In this document: positions 1 to 8,135 of the stretch, piece by piece
Layout: every line of letters starts with the position of its first letter
Numbering within the stretch: position 1 is the first letter of the stretch
From: Lentisphaeria bacterium
GTDB taxonomy: Bacteria; Verrucomicrobiota; Lentisphaeria; Victivallales; UBA1829
Reading direction: 5' to 3'
DNA length: 8,795 bases
Assembly (NCBI GenBank): GCA_019408975.1
Contig: DXVA01000093.1
Location: 4,672 to 13,466 of the forward strand
Notes under the pieces: generated by a model
What the model was told of the DNA's origin: nothing
What the model saw: the letters and a program-made list of their open reading frames with translations, nothing else
Databases searched by the model: none
Program-made: the position numbers and the translations under genes

Positions 1-2
1 GT

Positions 3-1022
3 TACAATTCAGTCAATCTTGCCCGTTATGTGAAAGCCAATGGAGGTGATACGTCAAAAGCGGAAAAACGTGTGCGTGCAGAATATGAAAGTTTCCGTCG
101 GCATAATCTGCTTTATCCCCTGATTCCATCCCGGAATGTGCACACGAAAGAGGAAGACGTTCCATTCATTCACCATCAGTTGCGTCTTTACAAAGAAGCT
201 TGCCTGGGAACAGAAGCTCTCTTTGATGCTGTCACCGGTTTTCCTTCTTATACGGATCTGGTTTCGATCAGAAAACTGAATTCAGAAACAGAACTTGCCA
301 AGATGCCGCTTGCGGAAAAATGGATGAAGATCGTAAAGGAAGAAAGCATGTTTGTCCGCAGTATTTTCGGAAAAGATGCCGTGATCTACTGTTTTGGCTG
401 GGATGAGCCCGCGATATGGCTTCTTCGTGCGGAACGCCCATCCTGGAAATTTCTGCATGACAACGGATTGAAAGTGTTCTCCACAGCCAGCCGCAAGCAT
501 CTTCTGCACTCCGGGTTCAATGAGGATTTTGTCAATTACGGTGGCCGCATCACAGAAGATGACACACGTATCTGGCATAAGGCTGGCGCAAAAATCACAT
601 CTTATGCGGATCCGCATACAGGGATTGAGAATCCGGATTTTGTCCGCCGGACTCATGGCATGTATCCTTATCTTATCAACAGCGACGGCAGCATGAACTA
701 CATGGTTTGCGGGAGTGACTGGAACGATTTTCTCGGTTCCGTCAGCAATTTCCGGTCTTTCAACTGGATTTATCCCGGAACTTATCATCCTGTCGAGACC
801 ATTCAGTATGAAGCATTCCGCGAAGCTATTGACGATGTTCGTTATGCAACTCTTTTGCGCCAGATTGCCGAAAAGGTTTTGTCGTCTGGAAAAGCAGAAT
901 ACATTTACAGGGCACGTGCCGCGCTTCTTTATCTGGCACAGCTCAATCCGAACGAATGCGATCTCAATACAGTCAGAATTGAAATGATCCGGTATATTCT
1001 TGAACTCCGGAGCTTGAAATAA
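3..1022 (+). CDS. Glycoside hydrolase-like protein (DUF4091/GH123-like C-terminal part), 5' partial
   Basis: The reading frame is open from base 3 to the TAA at 1020-1022, so the gene starts upstream of the window. The GTG at 30 is internal to this open frame and has no convincing ribosome-binding site. The visible 339 residues look like the second half of a TIM-barrel hydrolase: F-G-W-D-E-P at bases 393-410 carries an Asp-Glu pair (402-407) like the catalytic pair of GH123 and related DUF4091 proteins. Near the C-terminus, Y-P-G followed by E-T-I-Q-Y-E-A-F-R-E-A-I-D-D-V-R-Y (about 769-845) closely resembles the 'SIR-E-LR-G-DD-Y' signature that closes that family. The expected role is hydrolysis of a glycosidic bond, perhaps at an N-acetylhexosamine; the exact substrate is unknown. 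Whether the protein is secreted cannot be judged without the N-terminus. The next gene starts 6 bases after the stop, which supports co-transcription. The fold assignment is fairly likely; the family is tentative. Confidence 0.75.
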   Translation, partial: YNSVNLARYVKANGGDTSKAEKRVRAEYESFRRHNLLYPLIPSRNVHTKEEDVPFIHHQLRLYKEACLGTEALFDAVTGFPSYTDLVSIRKLNSETELAKMPLAEKWMKIVKEESMFVRSIFGKDAVIYCFGWDEPAIWLLRAERPSWKFLHDNGLKVFSTASRKHLLHSGFNEDFVNYGGRITEDDTRIWHKAGAKITSYADPHTGIENPDFVRRTHGMYPYLINSDGSMNYMVCGSDWNDFLGSVSNFRSFNWIYPGTYHPVETIQYEAFREAIDDVRYATLLRQIAEKVLSSGKAEYIYRARAALLYLAQLNPNECDLNTVRIEMIRYILELRSLK

Positions 1023-1026
1023 AGGA
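1021..1026 (+). promoter_or_regulatory. Ribosome-binding site that bears on the start of the secreted TPR/CBM9-like gene
   Basis: AAAGGA overlaps the stop codon of the upstream gene. It lies only 2 bases before the ATG at 1029 but 8 bases before an in-frame ATG at 1035. The usual spacing favours 1035, although 1029 gives the longest frame. Both starts leave the signal peptide intact, so the mature protein is unaffected. Confidence 0.55.
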
Positions 1027-1028
1027 TT

Positions 1029-2462
1029 ATGAAGATGAAACAAAACAAGATCAGACTGTTTTTTCTTTTTGTATTTTTCACCAGCCTTCCCGCCGTCGGC
1101 ATTTCCAGTGAAGGGAATCCTGCTGCGCTTGGCAATTCCGCACTGAAAGCAGCTTCGGAAGGAAGACATTCCGAGGCACTGAAATCATTTCAACGCTATT
1201 TTGAACTTCCGGAAAAAAATCAGCGTCTGACGGCACGTATTTTTCGGGAAGCGCTACGTTGCGCAATGGAAAACGGCAACAGAAACCTTGCTTTGAAAAT
1301 GGCGGAATCCATTCCGGTCAAACGTAGACTTGCCGCTGAAGAAGAAGCGCTGGCCTCCATTTTCGCCGCGGCGTTGAAAGGAGTCGATATTCGGAACGAA
1401 GATTTGCCGGCTCTCTCGGAGAAACAGCGCAGTAAGGTTTTCCTTGACGTGTCAAACCTGTTTTATCTCGCCGGGGATTATGCAAATGCCAGACGTTACA
1501 GCAGAACGGCTCCCGTAAAACCTCCGGTTTATTCCGTGATGACCGTCTGGGAGGCACCCGCCGGCGTTTCTGCATGGAAAAATTCCCTTCTTCGCAAACA
1601 CATTGTAATGACCAATGATTTTACAGTCTACAATCAGCAAGCCGCGGAATTGCTCATATACGACGTGAATGCGCAGCGTGAAAAAGTGTCTATGCAGACG
1701 GATGGTAGATGTCCATTGTCATTCGCAGCAGTCGCAGATATTCACGGACTGTCCCTGTATGCGGAAATGCCGGAGAAACGGGCGGAAGAAGTCGCTGCCG
1801 GTCTGCTTTCCGGCGGAATGCTGGAAATGTATCTTCAACCGGGTGAAGGCGAATTCTACTATCAATGGCTTTGGAGTTTTTTCCCGGAAAAAATATCTTT
1901 CCAGGACTGGATGTCACTGCATAAACACTACCGCCCGCTGAAAAACGGATTCAGGAAGGAGGCCTTTGCCGGAGACGGGAAAATTTTGCTCTACCAGCAC
2001 ATTCCGTGGGAGGTGCTCTATGATCGTCTTCCGGAAAACGGCACACTATGGACGTTGGGCTTTATTCCCTGGCTGCGTACGGGCAGTTTTACGTGGGGAA
2101 GCGGAGGACAGGTCCATGAATTGAATAAGTTCGGCAAACTTAAATTTTCCGAGATGGACAAGATACTTCCAGAAATCAAACGTCACCTCCTGTTTTCTGC
2201 ATGGGCTTCTTATCAAAAATCTGCTTCTATGCTGAAATCCTTTTGGAGTGACGAGTTCCATGGTGATCTTGTGTTTTACAAACAGGCTCTTGTCCCCTTC
2301 TTGGAACGTCTTGATGCTTATGGGAAATCCGTTTCCCCGAAAATGGGCGGATTGGAAGTAGATCACCTGTTCCGGGAAGCTGCTCCGCTGTGGTTTGAAA
2401 CCCGGTATTATGTAGACGATCTCCGGCGAGATTATCTTCGAGAACGGTTGACAAAGCAATAA
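1029..2462 (+). CDS. Secreted TPR-like protein with a CBM9-like carbohydrate-binding domain
   Basis: A 477-residue protein not recognised as a named family. Residues 1-25 form a typical signal peptide: Lys-rich start, Phe/Leu-rich core, and a likely cut near A-V-G-I-S-S. No lipobox Cys is seen, so it should be a soluble periplasmic or exported protein. Residues about 30-150 are Ala/Leu-rich paired helices of TPR character (for example N-S-A-L-K-A-A-S-E-G-R-H-S-E-A-L). Residues 324-373 read H-I-P-W, then L-P-E-N-G-x-x-W, G-F-I-P-W, F-T-W-G-S-G-G, V-H-E and F-G-K-L-K-F. This matches in order the closing signature of family-9-like carbohydrate-binding domains (iPw..P.G..W...R/P....W......h.P..fG.l.F). 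The last 100 residues are helical and unassigned. The suggested role is glycan capture or scaffolding for the neighbouring hydrolases. The start may be ATG 1035 rather than 1029. The CBM9-like call is by eye and needs a profile search. Confidence 0.75.
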   Translation: MKMKQNKIRLFFLFVFFTSLPAVGISSEGNPAALGNSALKAASEGRHSEALKSFQRYFELPEKNQRLTARIFREALRCAMENGNRNLALKMAESIPVKRRLAAEEEALASIFAAALKGVDIRNEDLPALSEKQRSKVFLDVSNLFYLAGDYANARRYSRTAPVKPPVYSVMTVWEAPAGVSAWKNSLLRKHIVMTNDFTVYNQQAAELLIYDVNAQREKVSMQTDGRCPLSFAAVADIHGLSLYAEMPEKRAEEVAAGLLSGGMLEMYLQPGEGEFYYQWLWSFFPEKISFQDWMSLHKHYRPLKNGFRKEAFAGDGKILLYQHIPWEVLYDRLPENGTLWTLGFIPWLRTGSFTWGSGGQVHELNKFGKLKFSEMDKILPEIKRHLLFSAWASYQKSASMLKSFWSDEFHGDLVFYKQALVPFLERLDAYGKSVSPKMGGLEVDHLFREAAPLWFETRYYVDDLRRDYLRERLTKQ

Positions 2463-2523
2463 GCGGTACCGCAAAGAGATCAGTTTAAAAGTAAAATCAG
2501 ATATTTGCAGAAAGGAAGTTTTT
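2463..2523 (+). other. Intergenic spacer with palindrome and ribosome-binding site
   Basis: The 61-base gap starts, directly after the TAA, with the 10-base palindrome GCGGTACCGC (2463-2472). This is too short, and lacks the T-run, to be an intrinsic terminator. AAAGGAAG at 2511-2518 is the ribosome-binding site for the ATG at 2524. No convincing -35/-10 pair is visible, so read-through from upstream is the simplest reading. Confidence 0.5.
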
Positions 2524-4677
2524 ATGTATAAACGGAAGTTTCACCTGCCGAAATGCGGTATTTATATCGGTTCCGCAATTTATGTATCCTATGCGGACTA
2601 CACGGTCGGAACCGGAAGACTTTTTACCACATGGGTACCGGAAGATCACGATCCGGAATGGTATCTTGAAAAAACCATATCGGAAAATCAGGGAAATTTA
2701 GTCCAGCTTTGGCCGGGTGGAGTCAAACAGCAGTTAAGAGCCGCTGCATGGTGGCGTGGTATGGTCGGAAAAAATATTTCCATCCCTGTTCCTGATTGGA
2801 AAAATAAAAAAATGCTACGTCCAGAGGAATGGAATGAGATTGCCGAGAATGACGATCGGCAAGGTGAAGGCATGCTCAGGTTTGTAGAAAAAGCACGGAA
2901 TATGGGGCTTTATTCCATGCTGATCTATGGTTCGGATATTGTGAATCCGAAATATGCGAAAAGAGTCACCGCTTTCGGTGACTCTTTTCTTGGGCATGAT
3001 CTTGGAGAGGTGTTCACTTTTCGCTTTGAAGATGAAGACAATGCGACAATTAAAAGCGATGCTGCGGATTTTTCTCTTGCCGTGATTGCGGAAAAGTTCA
3101 AAGCGACTGTCCACAAGGTAATTGCCGATGAGAGAAAACGCGGTTATAATTGCATCATGTCCACAGGTGTTTCCTTTGCTGTCGATTATGAGGTCGCAGC
3201 AGGACTGGACATTCCCATATTTGAGGATTATGCGGAAAATACTGCATCCGGTCTTTGTCGCGGACTGATGCGGCAATGTGGACTTCCTGCATGGGGAACC
3301 CATATGAACCATGAATGGTATGCGTGGCTTCCATACAGTTGCAAATATCGTATGGAGTCTTTTCGTAACGGAATGTATATAAAATATATGTCCGGTTCAA
3401 AAATTCTCATCAATGAATGTGGCAACTGGTATCTTCAATCGAATCTTTGCCAAGATTCCCCGATGGTGACAAGTGTACCGAAGTTACAGCCGCCATCTCA
3501 AAAGGGAATTGGGCTTGGAAATGATTTCGACTATTCCGCCGATTTTGTGGACGAGGCACGGAAATGTTACCCGGCAATCGGATATGATTCTGCTCCGGCG
3601 CAAGAATATCGCCGTATGATCTCGGAGTTTTACGATTATGTCAAGAGAAATGGCACACCTTCCGGACAACCGGAGGCAAAAATCGCTCTGGCAAAAGGGA
3701 ATCTGGATTTAGGAGCAAGCGCTTCAGGATTCAATCCGAATAATGCCGTCGGAAGCTATGTACTTGCAGACCGAAATCCTGCATGGTTTGCCGGACAGCC
3801 GGAACGCGGCTGGGATATCGCATACAATGTATTCTTTCCGCGTCCGAAGATTACTGGAAAATACTACAATCGTTATATTTCCGGAACCCCTTTTGGACCG
3901 GTGGACATCGTATCCTTTGCTGTTCCCATGACTGCGGAATTTCTGATAAAGAACTACAAACTCCTCATCTTCACTGGATGGAATACCTGTTCCGAGGAGC
4001 AATATCGGATTCTGACCGATTATGTAAAAAATGGGGGGAAACTTTTCATCTCAATTCCTCACCTTTCCATGGATGATACGCGGAATTATACCTCTTACAA
4101 AGTTACTGACCTTGTAAGAGGCGGTGATTTCTCAGAGCTATGCGGTGTAAAGATCAAAGGACGCGGAAAACGTTTCCACTGGGCAACGTGCGGAGATGAT
4201 GTAAAAGAATTTGAGTTCCCGTTTCCCCGCAGATTCGGAATACTGGCAACCTGTCTCGGTGAACTGGAAATCGTAGATACAGTAGAGACTCTTCTGGTCG
4301 AAGATGAACGTATGGAGCCACTTATGCTCCGTCACCGATGCGGGAAAGGCGAAGTGTACTTTCTCAACTCTTGGAATTATCCTGGTGCATTCGATCAAGA
4401 TAAAGGTCCCAGTGCGGAATTGGATTCTCCTGGAATTCTCGGATATGTTCTGCGAATGCTTGCATCAAAGGCACGTGGAACTATTTTTATCACAGATGAT
4501 GGTGCCATGCCTGGTTATGAGTGTCGGCATATTATGTTCAGCTATTTTCCGGAAGATGACTCTGTTTGTTTAATGAACATTGATTTTGATTCCGAGCACA
4601 GTTTCCTGTTGCATCTGCCAGATGAAATGAGACAGATAACATTGGCACCATCCGAGTTCCGACGTTTCAAACTTTGA
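2524..4677 (+). CDS. Putative glycoside hydrolase: TIM barrel plus beta-galactosidase-trimerisation-like (GATase-like) domain
   Basis: A complete 717-residue protein with AAAGGAAG 5 bases before its ATG and no signal peptide, so probably cytoplasmic. Residues about 60-350 look like a TIM barrel with strands ending in acidic or aromatic residues: G-H-D-L-G-E (157-162), F-E-D-E-D (168-172), I-F-E-D-Y-A-E (232-238), G-T-H-M-N-H-E-W (258-265) and I-L-I-N-E-C-G-N-W (294-302). E298 is a plausible nucleophile and E162, E234 or E264 plausible acid/base residues, but these roles are guesses. Residues about 440-560 contain N-Y-K-L-L-I-F-T-G-W (477-486) and Y-V-K-N-G-G-K-L-F-I-S (500-510), the hallmark of the class-I-amidotransferase-like middle domain of GH42-type enzymes. 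A beta-rich C-terminal domain follows (about 640-717). The GH family cannot be named by eye. The gene lies between a secreted sugar-binding-like protein and another putative hydrolase. A strong terminator-like hairpin lies inside the coding sequence at 2958-2989. Confidence 0.78.
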   Translation: MYKRKFHLPKCGIYIGSAIYVSYADYTVGTGRLFTTWVPEDHDPEWYLEKTISENQGNLVQLWPGGVKQQLRAAAWWRGMVGKNISIPVPDWKNKKMLRPEEWNEIAENDDRQGEGMLRFVEKARNMGLYSMLIYGSDIVNPKYAKRVTAFGDSFLGHDLGEVFTFRFEDEDNATIKSDAADFSLAVIAEKFKATVHKVIADERKRGYNCIMSTGVSFAVDYEVAAGLDIPIFEDYAENTASGLCRGLMRQCGLPAWGTHMNHEWYAWLPYSCKYRMESFRNGMYIKYMSGSKILINECGNWYLQSNLCQDSPMVTSVPKLQPPSQKGIGLGNDFDYSADFVDEARKCYPAIGYDSAPAQEYRRMISEFYDYVKRNGTPSGQPEAKIALAKGNLDLGASASGFNPNNAVGSYVLADRNPAWFAGQPERGWDIAYNVFFPRPKITGKYYNRYISGTPFGPVDIVSFAVPMTAEFLIKNYKLLIFTGWNTCSEEQYRILTDYVKNGGKLFISIPHLSMDDTRNYTSYKVTDLVRGGDFSELCGVKIKGRGKRFHWATCGDDVKEFEFPFPRRFGILATCLGELEIVDTVETLLVEDERMEPLMLRHRCGKGEVYFLNSWNYPGAFDQDKGPSAELDSPGILGYVLRMLASKARGTIFITDDGAMPGYECRHIMFSYFPEDDSVCLMNIDFDSEHSFLLHLPDEMRQITLAPSEFRRFKL
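2958..2989 (+). terminator. Terminator-like perfect stem-loop inside a coding sequence
   Basis: Bases 2959-2971 (AAAAGAGTCACCG) are exactly complementary to 2976-2988 (CGGTGACTCTTTT), with a CTTT tetraloop at 2972-2975. This gives a 13-bp stem without mismatch. The 3' arm ends in TTTT and is followed by CTT, and the 5' arm starts in an A-run, so the element has the shape of an intrinsic (possibly bidirectional) terminator. It lies about 145 codons into the 717-residue gene and encodes K-R-V-T-A-F-G-D-S-F. The structure is certain from the sequence; any termination or attenuation activity is inference. Confidence 0.5.
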
Positions 4678-4703
4678 ATCATAGAAAAGTCCAAGAATAA
4701 ATT

Positions 4704-4726
4704 CCTAAAAAGTATTTTTCAAGGAG
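4704..4726 (+). promoter_or_regulatory. Ribosome-binding site of the 803-residue gene, with possible weak occluding hairpin
   Basis: AAGGAG at 4721-4726 lies 10 bases before the ATG at 4737 (a second in-frame ATG follows at 4740). Upstream, CCT (4704-4706) can pair with AGG (4722-4724), and A5 (4707-4711) can pair with T5 (4715-4719) around a GTA loop, leaving a 2-base bulge. The stem is mostly A-T and weak. The ribosome-binding site is solid; regulation by the hairpin is speculative. No promoter is evident in the 59-base gap 4678-4736. Confidence 0.5.
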
Positions 4727-4736
4727 TATTGATATC

Positions 4737-7148
4737 ATGATGTTCCCCAATAATTGTTTCAGGACACAGGCAGGAAATCTGACGATTTTCTTTCATTCCA
4801 TCGACGGGGGAATGCCCTCCCGGGTGGAATTGTGTGAATATGACAACACTTCGGTTTCGGTTATTACACAACCGTCCCGTTTGGAACTGGAATTGAAGGA
4901 AGGACGTATTCTTCACCCGGTCATTCCGTTGGATATGCCTCCTGAAACTTATGAAGCAGACGGAACGCGTTTTGTAGAATTCACCCGTTTAGACTGGGTG
5001 GATGAATATGGTCAGACAGAACCGGATTTTCTGCTTTCGCTCCGTCATGAATTCATGGCTGACGGCACCGCTTTCACCACAGCGTTTTTTACAGTGGAAC
5101 GCAATACTCCTCCGGTCATAAAGCGTTTTGAACTGTCCATACCGCTGGATCTCTCGGATTATGACAATGTAAGGTGGTCGTTAACCATGCGCCCGACATC
5201 CTCCGACGGTCCGATTATCCAGTCGTTTTTCCCCGAACGTTATCTGGAACGCGGAGTCACACGCAAACTGGATCATGGCATTTTTCCCATGGCGGGATTC
5301 AACGCCGACCGCAAACATGCACCCGGACTGTATGCAGAATTCTTTGTCGAAGGAGACAATGTGCTGGCAGGGCAATCAATGGCCAATGAGTCTTCTATCA
5401 CATGGCAGAATGGCAGCCCGGTTATGCGCTGGAACTTCCAGAATGCTCCCACTCCGATACGTTCGCTGCCACTGCACTGGCGCAATCGCTGGGGATGGAT
5501 TATCAAGACACCGCCGATTCAGCGGCATCTGCCGCCCCTGCACATGTATCATTTCTTTGATCTGGGCAAACATTATCCGGATGCCTTACAGCTTGAAGCA
5601 ATTGCTGATTCCGGCTGCAATCTCCTGATTCTGCATGAGAACTGGAGGCGCGATGTACAAAATGACGGTATTCCTTATGATATGAAAAAATTTCGTGAAG
5701 TTGTGGAATTTGCACGCAAACACAATATCCGCATTGCCGTTTATATCCGGGGCAATGAAATTTCAGCGAAAGAAGAAGCCTGCCGATGGTTTCGCCACCT
5801 CCTTCAGCCGGATTTTGACGGTTTATATATGGATTATGGCAGTCCCTATGGTGACAAGGAAGCTCCTAATGAGTGTTATCATAACGGACGGCTCTGTTTT
5901 CGGCGGCATTATCAGAAATTCAAGGCTCTGCGTGAGACGGTAGGAAAAAACGGGCTGCTCTTCTATCACACCGGAACATCATTCAGCGCATTGGGGGCAT
6001 CTTTTACAGACGGATATGTCTCCGGCGAAGGTGAGAAGGGCATTATGATCAAGGGACGTGCCGAACATGCTTTTTTCAGTATGGCGAATGCCGCTCTCGG
6101 AACAATGTGGACTGCCGCATTCCCGGAATACAGCACACCACGCATGGTTCCCTTCATGGCGGCGACCGGGCAATACCCGCACAATCCGCTGGGAATCCAG
6201 TTTGTCGCTTCATCTCTGATTCATCCACCCGAACCAGGCATCAATGATTTGAATTTCAGGGAGTTGTGGAAACTGTGGAGTTGTTTCTCCAAAGAATCGG
6301 ATGTAATAGTTTACAATGACTATAACAGTAGGAATCAGTTTTCCTGCGACAATGAAAACTGTGGTTTTTATGCTATGGTCTCCGATGATGAAAAACGTTG
6401 CTTGCTGATCGTCACAAATTTCAGCAATCAAACAAAAAACTTCCATTTTTCCATTTCTGATAAATTACGCGCCTGCATGAGAAATAAAAAGTGGAAGTTG
6501 CTGACATTTGATTCAAAACACATCCCTCAGGAAACGGAATTATCCGAAAGAGATGAATGCACGATTGAACTTGCCGGCTACGGCGTGGCGGGAATTCTCG
6601 CGGCAGACAGTATGGTGGCATTGGATGGGATGCTGACGGAATACAGAAAAAATTACCATCAACCCGGATTACAAGGACAAACATGGATTCAAACCGTGGA
6701 GCGCCAGAAATCATTACGGCATACACCGCCCAAATGGCGGAATGTCTATCTGACAGTAACCATGCCTTGTTATCAGCCGCTCTCTTTTGAGGATTCCATG
6801 ATCATTGACTTATATGATGTCAAAATACAGCTGGGTGAAATTTTGCCTGACGGAAAATTTCGGAAGTTGGGATATATAGGCAAACATGGACTCAGTCCTG
6901 TTGATATCCCGCAGGAAGAACAACTTTTCCCCGGTGACAGCGCACAAGCGATTGCTTTGCATGAATTGCTTCCACCCGGACATTACCGGCTGGCACTCTA
7001 TTCCGAACATCTAGGAATGCCTTTTTATTCATTTATTGAGGCGACGCTGGCTTCGGACAGATCCGAAAAAAATGCTTATACGGTTGAGTTCCGCAATGAA
7101 CTGGAGCTGGATCGCGCCTATTTAACATGGGAAACTCTCATAGTTTGA
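4737..7148 (+). CDS. Putative large glycoside hydrolase with GH36/clan GH-D-like layout
   Basis: A complete 803-residue protein with no signal peptide, so probably cytoplasmic. Residues about 1-260 are beta-rich, as in the N-terminal super-sandwich of GH36-type enzymes. Residues about 270-510 look like a TIM barrel: C-N-L-L-I-L-H-E-N-W (294-303), I-R-I-A-V-Y-I-R-G-N-E (331-341), F-D-G-L-Y-M-D-Y-G (360-368) and S-F-T-D-G-Y-V-S-G-E-G-E (422-433). In clan GH-D the nucleophile is an Asp at the end of a barrel strand in a similar setting, so D366 is a candidate, with D425, E431 or E433 as possible acid/base; these are inferences. Residues about 520-640 and 650-803 form two further beta-rich regions. 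The H-E-x-W strand and overall order also recall uncharacterised DUF6067/DUF6259-type proteins. It could be a galactosidase-like enzyme, but no substrate can be assigned. It is downstream in the same probable operon; stop TGA at 7146-7148. Confidence 0.75.
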   Translation: MMFPNNCFRTQAGNLTIFFHSIDGGMPSRVELCEYDNTSVSVITQPSRLELELKEGRILHPVIPLDMPPETYEADGTRFVEFTRLDWVDEYGQTEPDFLLSLRHEFMADGTAFTTAFFTVERNTPPVIKRFELSIPLDLSDYDNVRWSLTMRPTSSDGPIIQSFFPERYLERGVTRKLDHGIFPMAGFNADRKHAPGLYAEFFVEGDNVLAGQSMANESSITWQNGSPVMRWNFQNAPTPIRSLPLHWRNRWGWIIKTPPIQRHLPPLHMYHFFDLGKHYPDALQLEAIADSGCNLLILHENWRRDVQNDGIPYDMKKFREVVEFARKHNIRIAVYIRGNEISAKEEACRWFRHLLQPDFDGLYMDYGSPYGDKEAPNECYHNGRLCFRRHYQKFKALRETVGKNGLLFYHTGTSFSALGASFTDGYVSGEGEKGIMIKGRAEHAFFSMANAALGTMWTAAFPEYSTPRMVPFMAATGQYPHNPLGIQFVASSLIHPPEPGINDLNFRELWKLWSCFSKESDVIVYNDYNSRNQFSCDNENCGFYAMVSDDEKRCLLIVTNFSNQTKNFHFSISDKLRACMRNKKWKLLTFDSKHIPQETELSERDECTIELAGYGVAGILAADSMVALDGMLTEYRKNYHQPGLQGQTWIQTVERQKSLRHTPPKWRNVYLTVTMPCYQPLSFEDSMIIDLYDVKIQLGEILPDGKFRKLGYIGKHGLSPVDIPQEEQLFPGDSAQAIALHELLPPGHYRLALYSEHLGMPFYSFIEATLASDRSEKNAYTVEFRNELELDRAYLTWETLIV

Positions 7149-7164
7149 AAAAGGATATCACAAC

Positions 7165-7278
7165 ATGGCAAGTTCCATCATGAATTGGATACTGAAGCTG
7201 TTTGGCAATACAAATGAGTGTAATATAGTCGATCATGCGAAAGTATTCAACCACTTGATTATCAATAGAAAAATTTGA
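7165..7278 (+). CDS. Short hypothetical ORF, probably a gene start cut by the insertion-sequence remnant
   Basis: A 37-codon frame from ATG 7165 to TGA 7276-7278. It has a strong ribosome-binding site (AAAAAGGA, 7148-7155, overlapping the previous stop) 9 bases before the ATG, as expected for the next gene of the operon. The product starts M-A-S-S-I-M-N-W-I-L-K-L-F-G-N-T and is not recognised. It ends in an AT-rich stretch just where transposase homology begins in another frame (about 7277). The simplest reading is that a fifth operon gene was truncated here; a genuine small protein is the alternative. An internal ATG lies at 7180. Confidence 0.4.
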   Translation: MASSIMNWILKLFGNTNECNIVDHAKVFNHLIINRKI

Positions 7279-8135
7279 TAAATTGAACCGCGCCAATGTG
7301 GACACCACGGTTCAGGAAAAAGCGGTGCGTTATCCGATCGATGCCCGGCTTTATGACCGAATGCGGGAACGTCTGGTAAAATCAGCCCGCAGAAATGGCG
7401 TTGAATTGCGCCAGACCTACGCGAGTCGGCAAAAAAGTTTTGCACAGTCAGAGCGGATATGCGAAAGCCAATCAATTCAAACGGGCGAGAAAATCGACCG
7501 GACAGTTGAAAACCTTTCTGGGTCGTGTTGTTCGGGATATTGAGCGAAAAATCACCACTCCTGACGCTGAATTACAACATCTGCTTGAACTTGGCAATCG
7601 ACTTCTGACGCAGAAACGGACAGATAAACAAAAGTTGTATTCGATTCACGAGCCACAGGCGGAATGCATCGGCAAGGGCAAAGCACATAAGGAATTTGAG
7701 TTCGGAACAAAGGTGGGTTTGGTGACAAGCTCCAAGAGTAACTGGATTGTCGGAGCGGAAGCATATCCCGGCAATCCCTATGATGGACATACCTTGAAAT
7801 CCGCGTTGGAGCAAACTACCAAAATCATTGGCTTTGAACCGGAAATGGCAATTTGTAACTTGGGGTATCACGGTAACAATTACGAAGATAAATGCAATAT
7901 TCAAGTCGGCAACCGTTTCCGGAAACAAATATTGCGGTCACTTTCCCGCTACTGAAATCGGCGTTCCGCGATTGAACCGGTGATTGGACATTGTAAAAGA
8001 GAGCATCGGATGGATTGCAACCAGCTGCGAGGTAAATTGGGCGACGAAGTGAATGTGATCTTCGCTGCCGCCGGATTCAATATCCGAAAACTGATGCGGG
8101 CATTTACACTGTTTTTGTGCCAATTTTTCAAGCTC

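Noticed and set aside
282..1169. A long reverse-strand open frame of 295 codons opposite the first two genes
   Set aside because: It is antisense to a frame with clear hydrolase motifs and a signal-peptide start, spans their junction and shows no recognisable domain, so it is a shadow of codon bias.
2463..2472. GCGGTACCGC as a terminator
   Set aside because: A 10-base perfect palindrome has too small a loop to form a useful hairpin and no T-run follows.
2800..2812. A5-T-A7 run in the 717-residue gene as a possible slippage site
   Set aside because: The frame is intact across it and no downstream stimulator or alternative product is evident.
2815..3312. Reverse-strand open frame of 165 codons
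   Set aside because: It lies opposite the well-supported 717-residue gene and has no domain or convincing ribosome-binding site.
6837..6861. GAAATTTT / AAAATTTC inverted repeat
   Set aside because: The 8-bp stem is A-T rich inside a coding region and could arise by chance.
7283..7955. Two overlapping forward frames that could be read as separate genes or as programmed frameshifting
   Set aside because: Both are pieces of one transposase. The lost catalytic Asp and the downstream stop point to decay, and no slippery heptamer lies at the switch near 7427.
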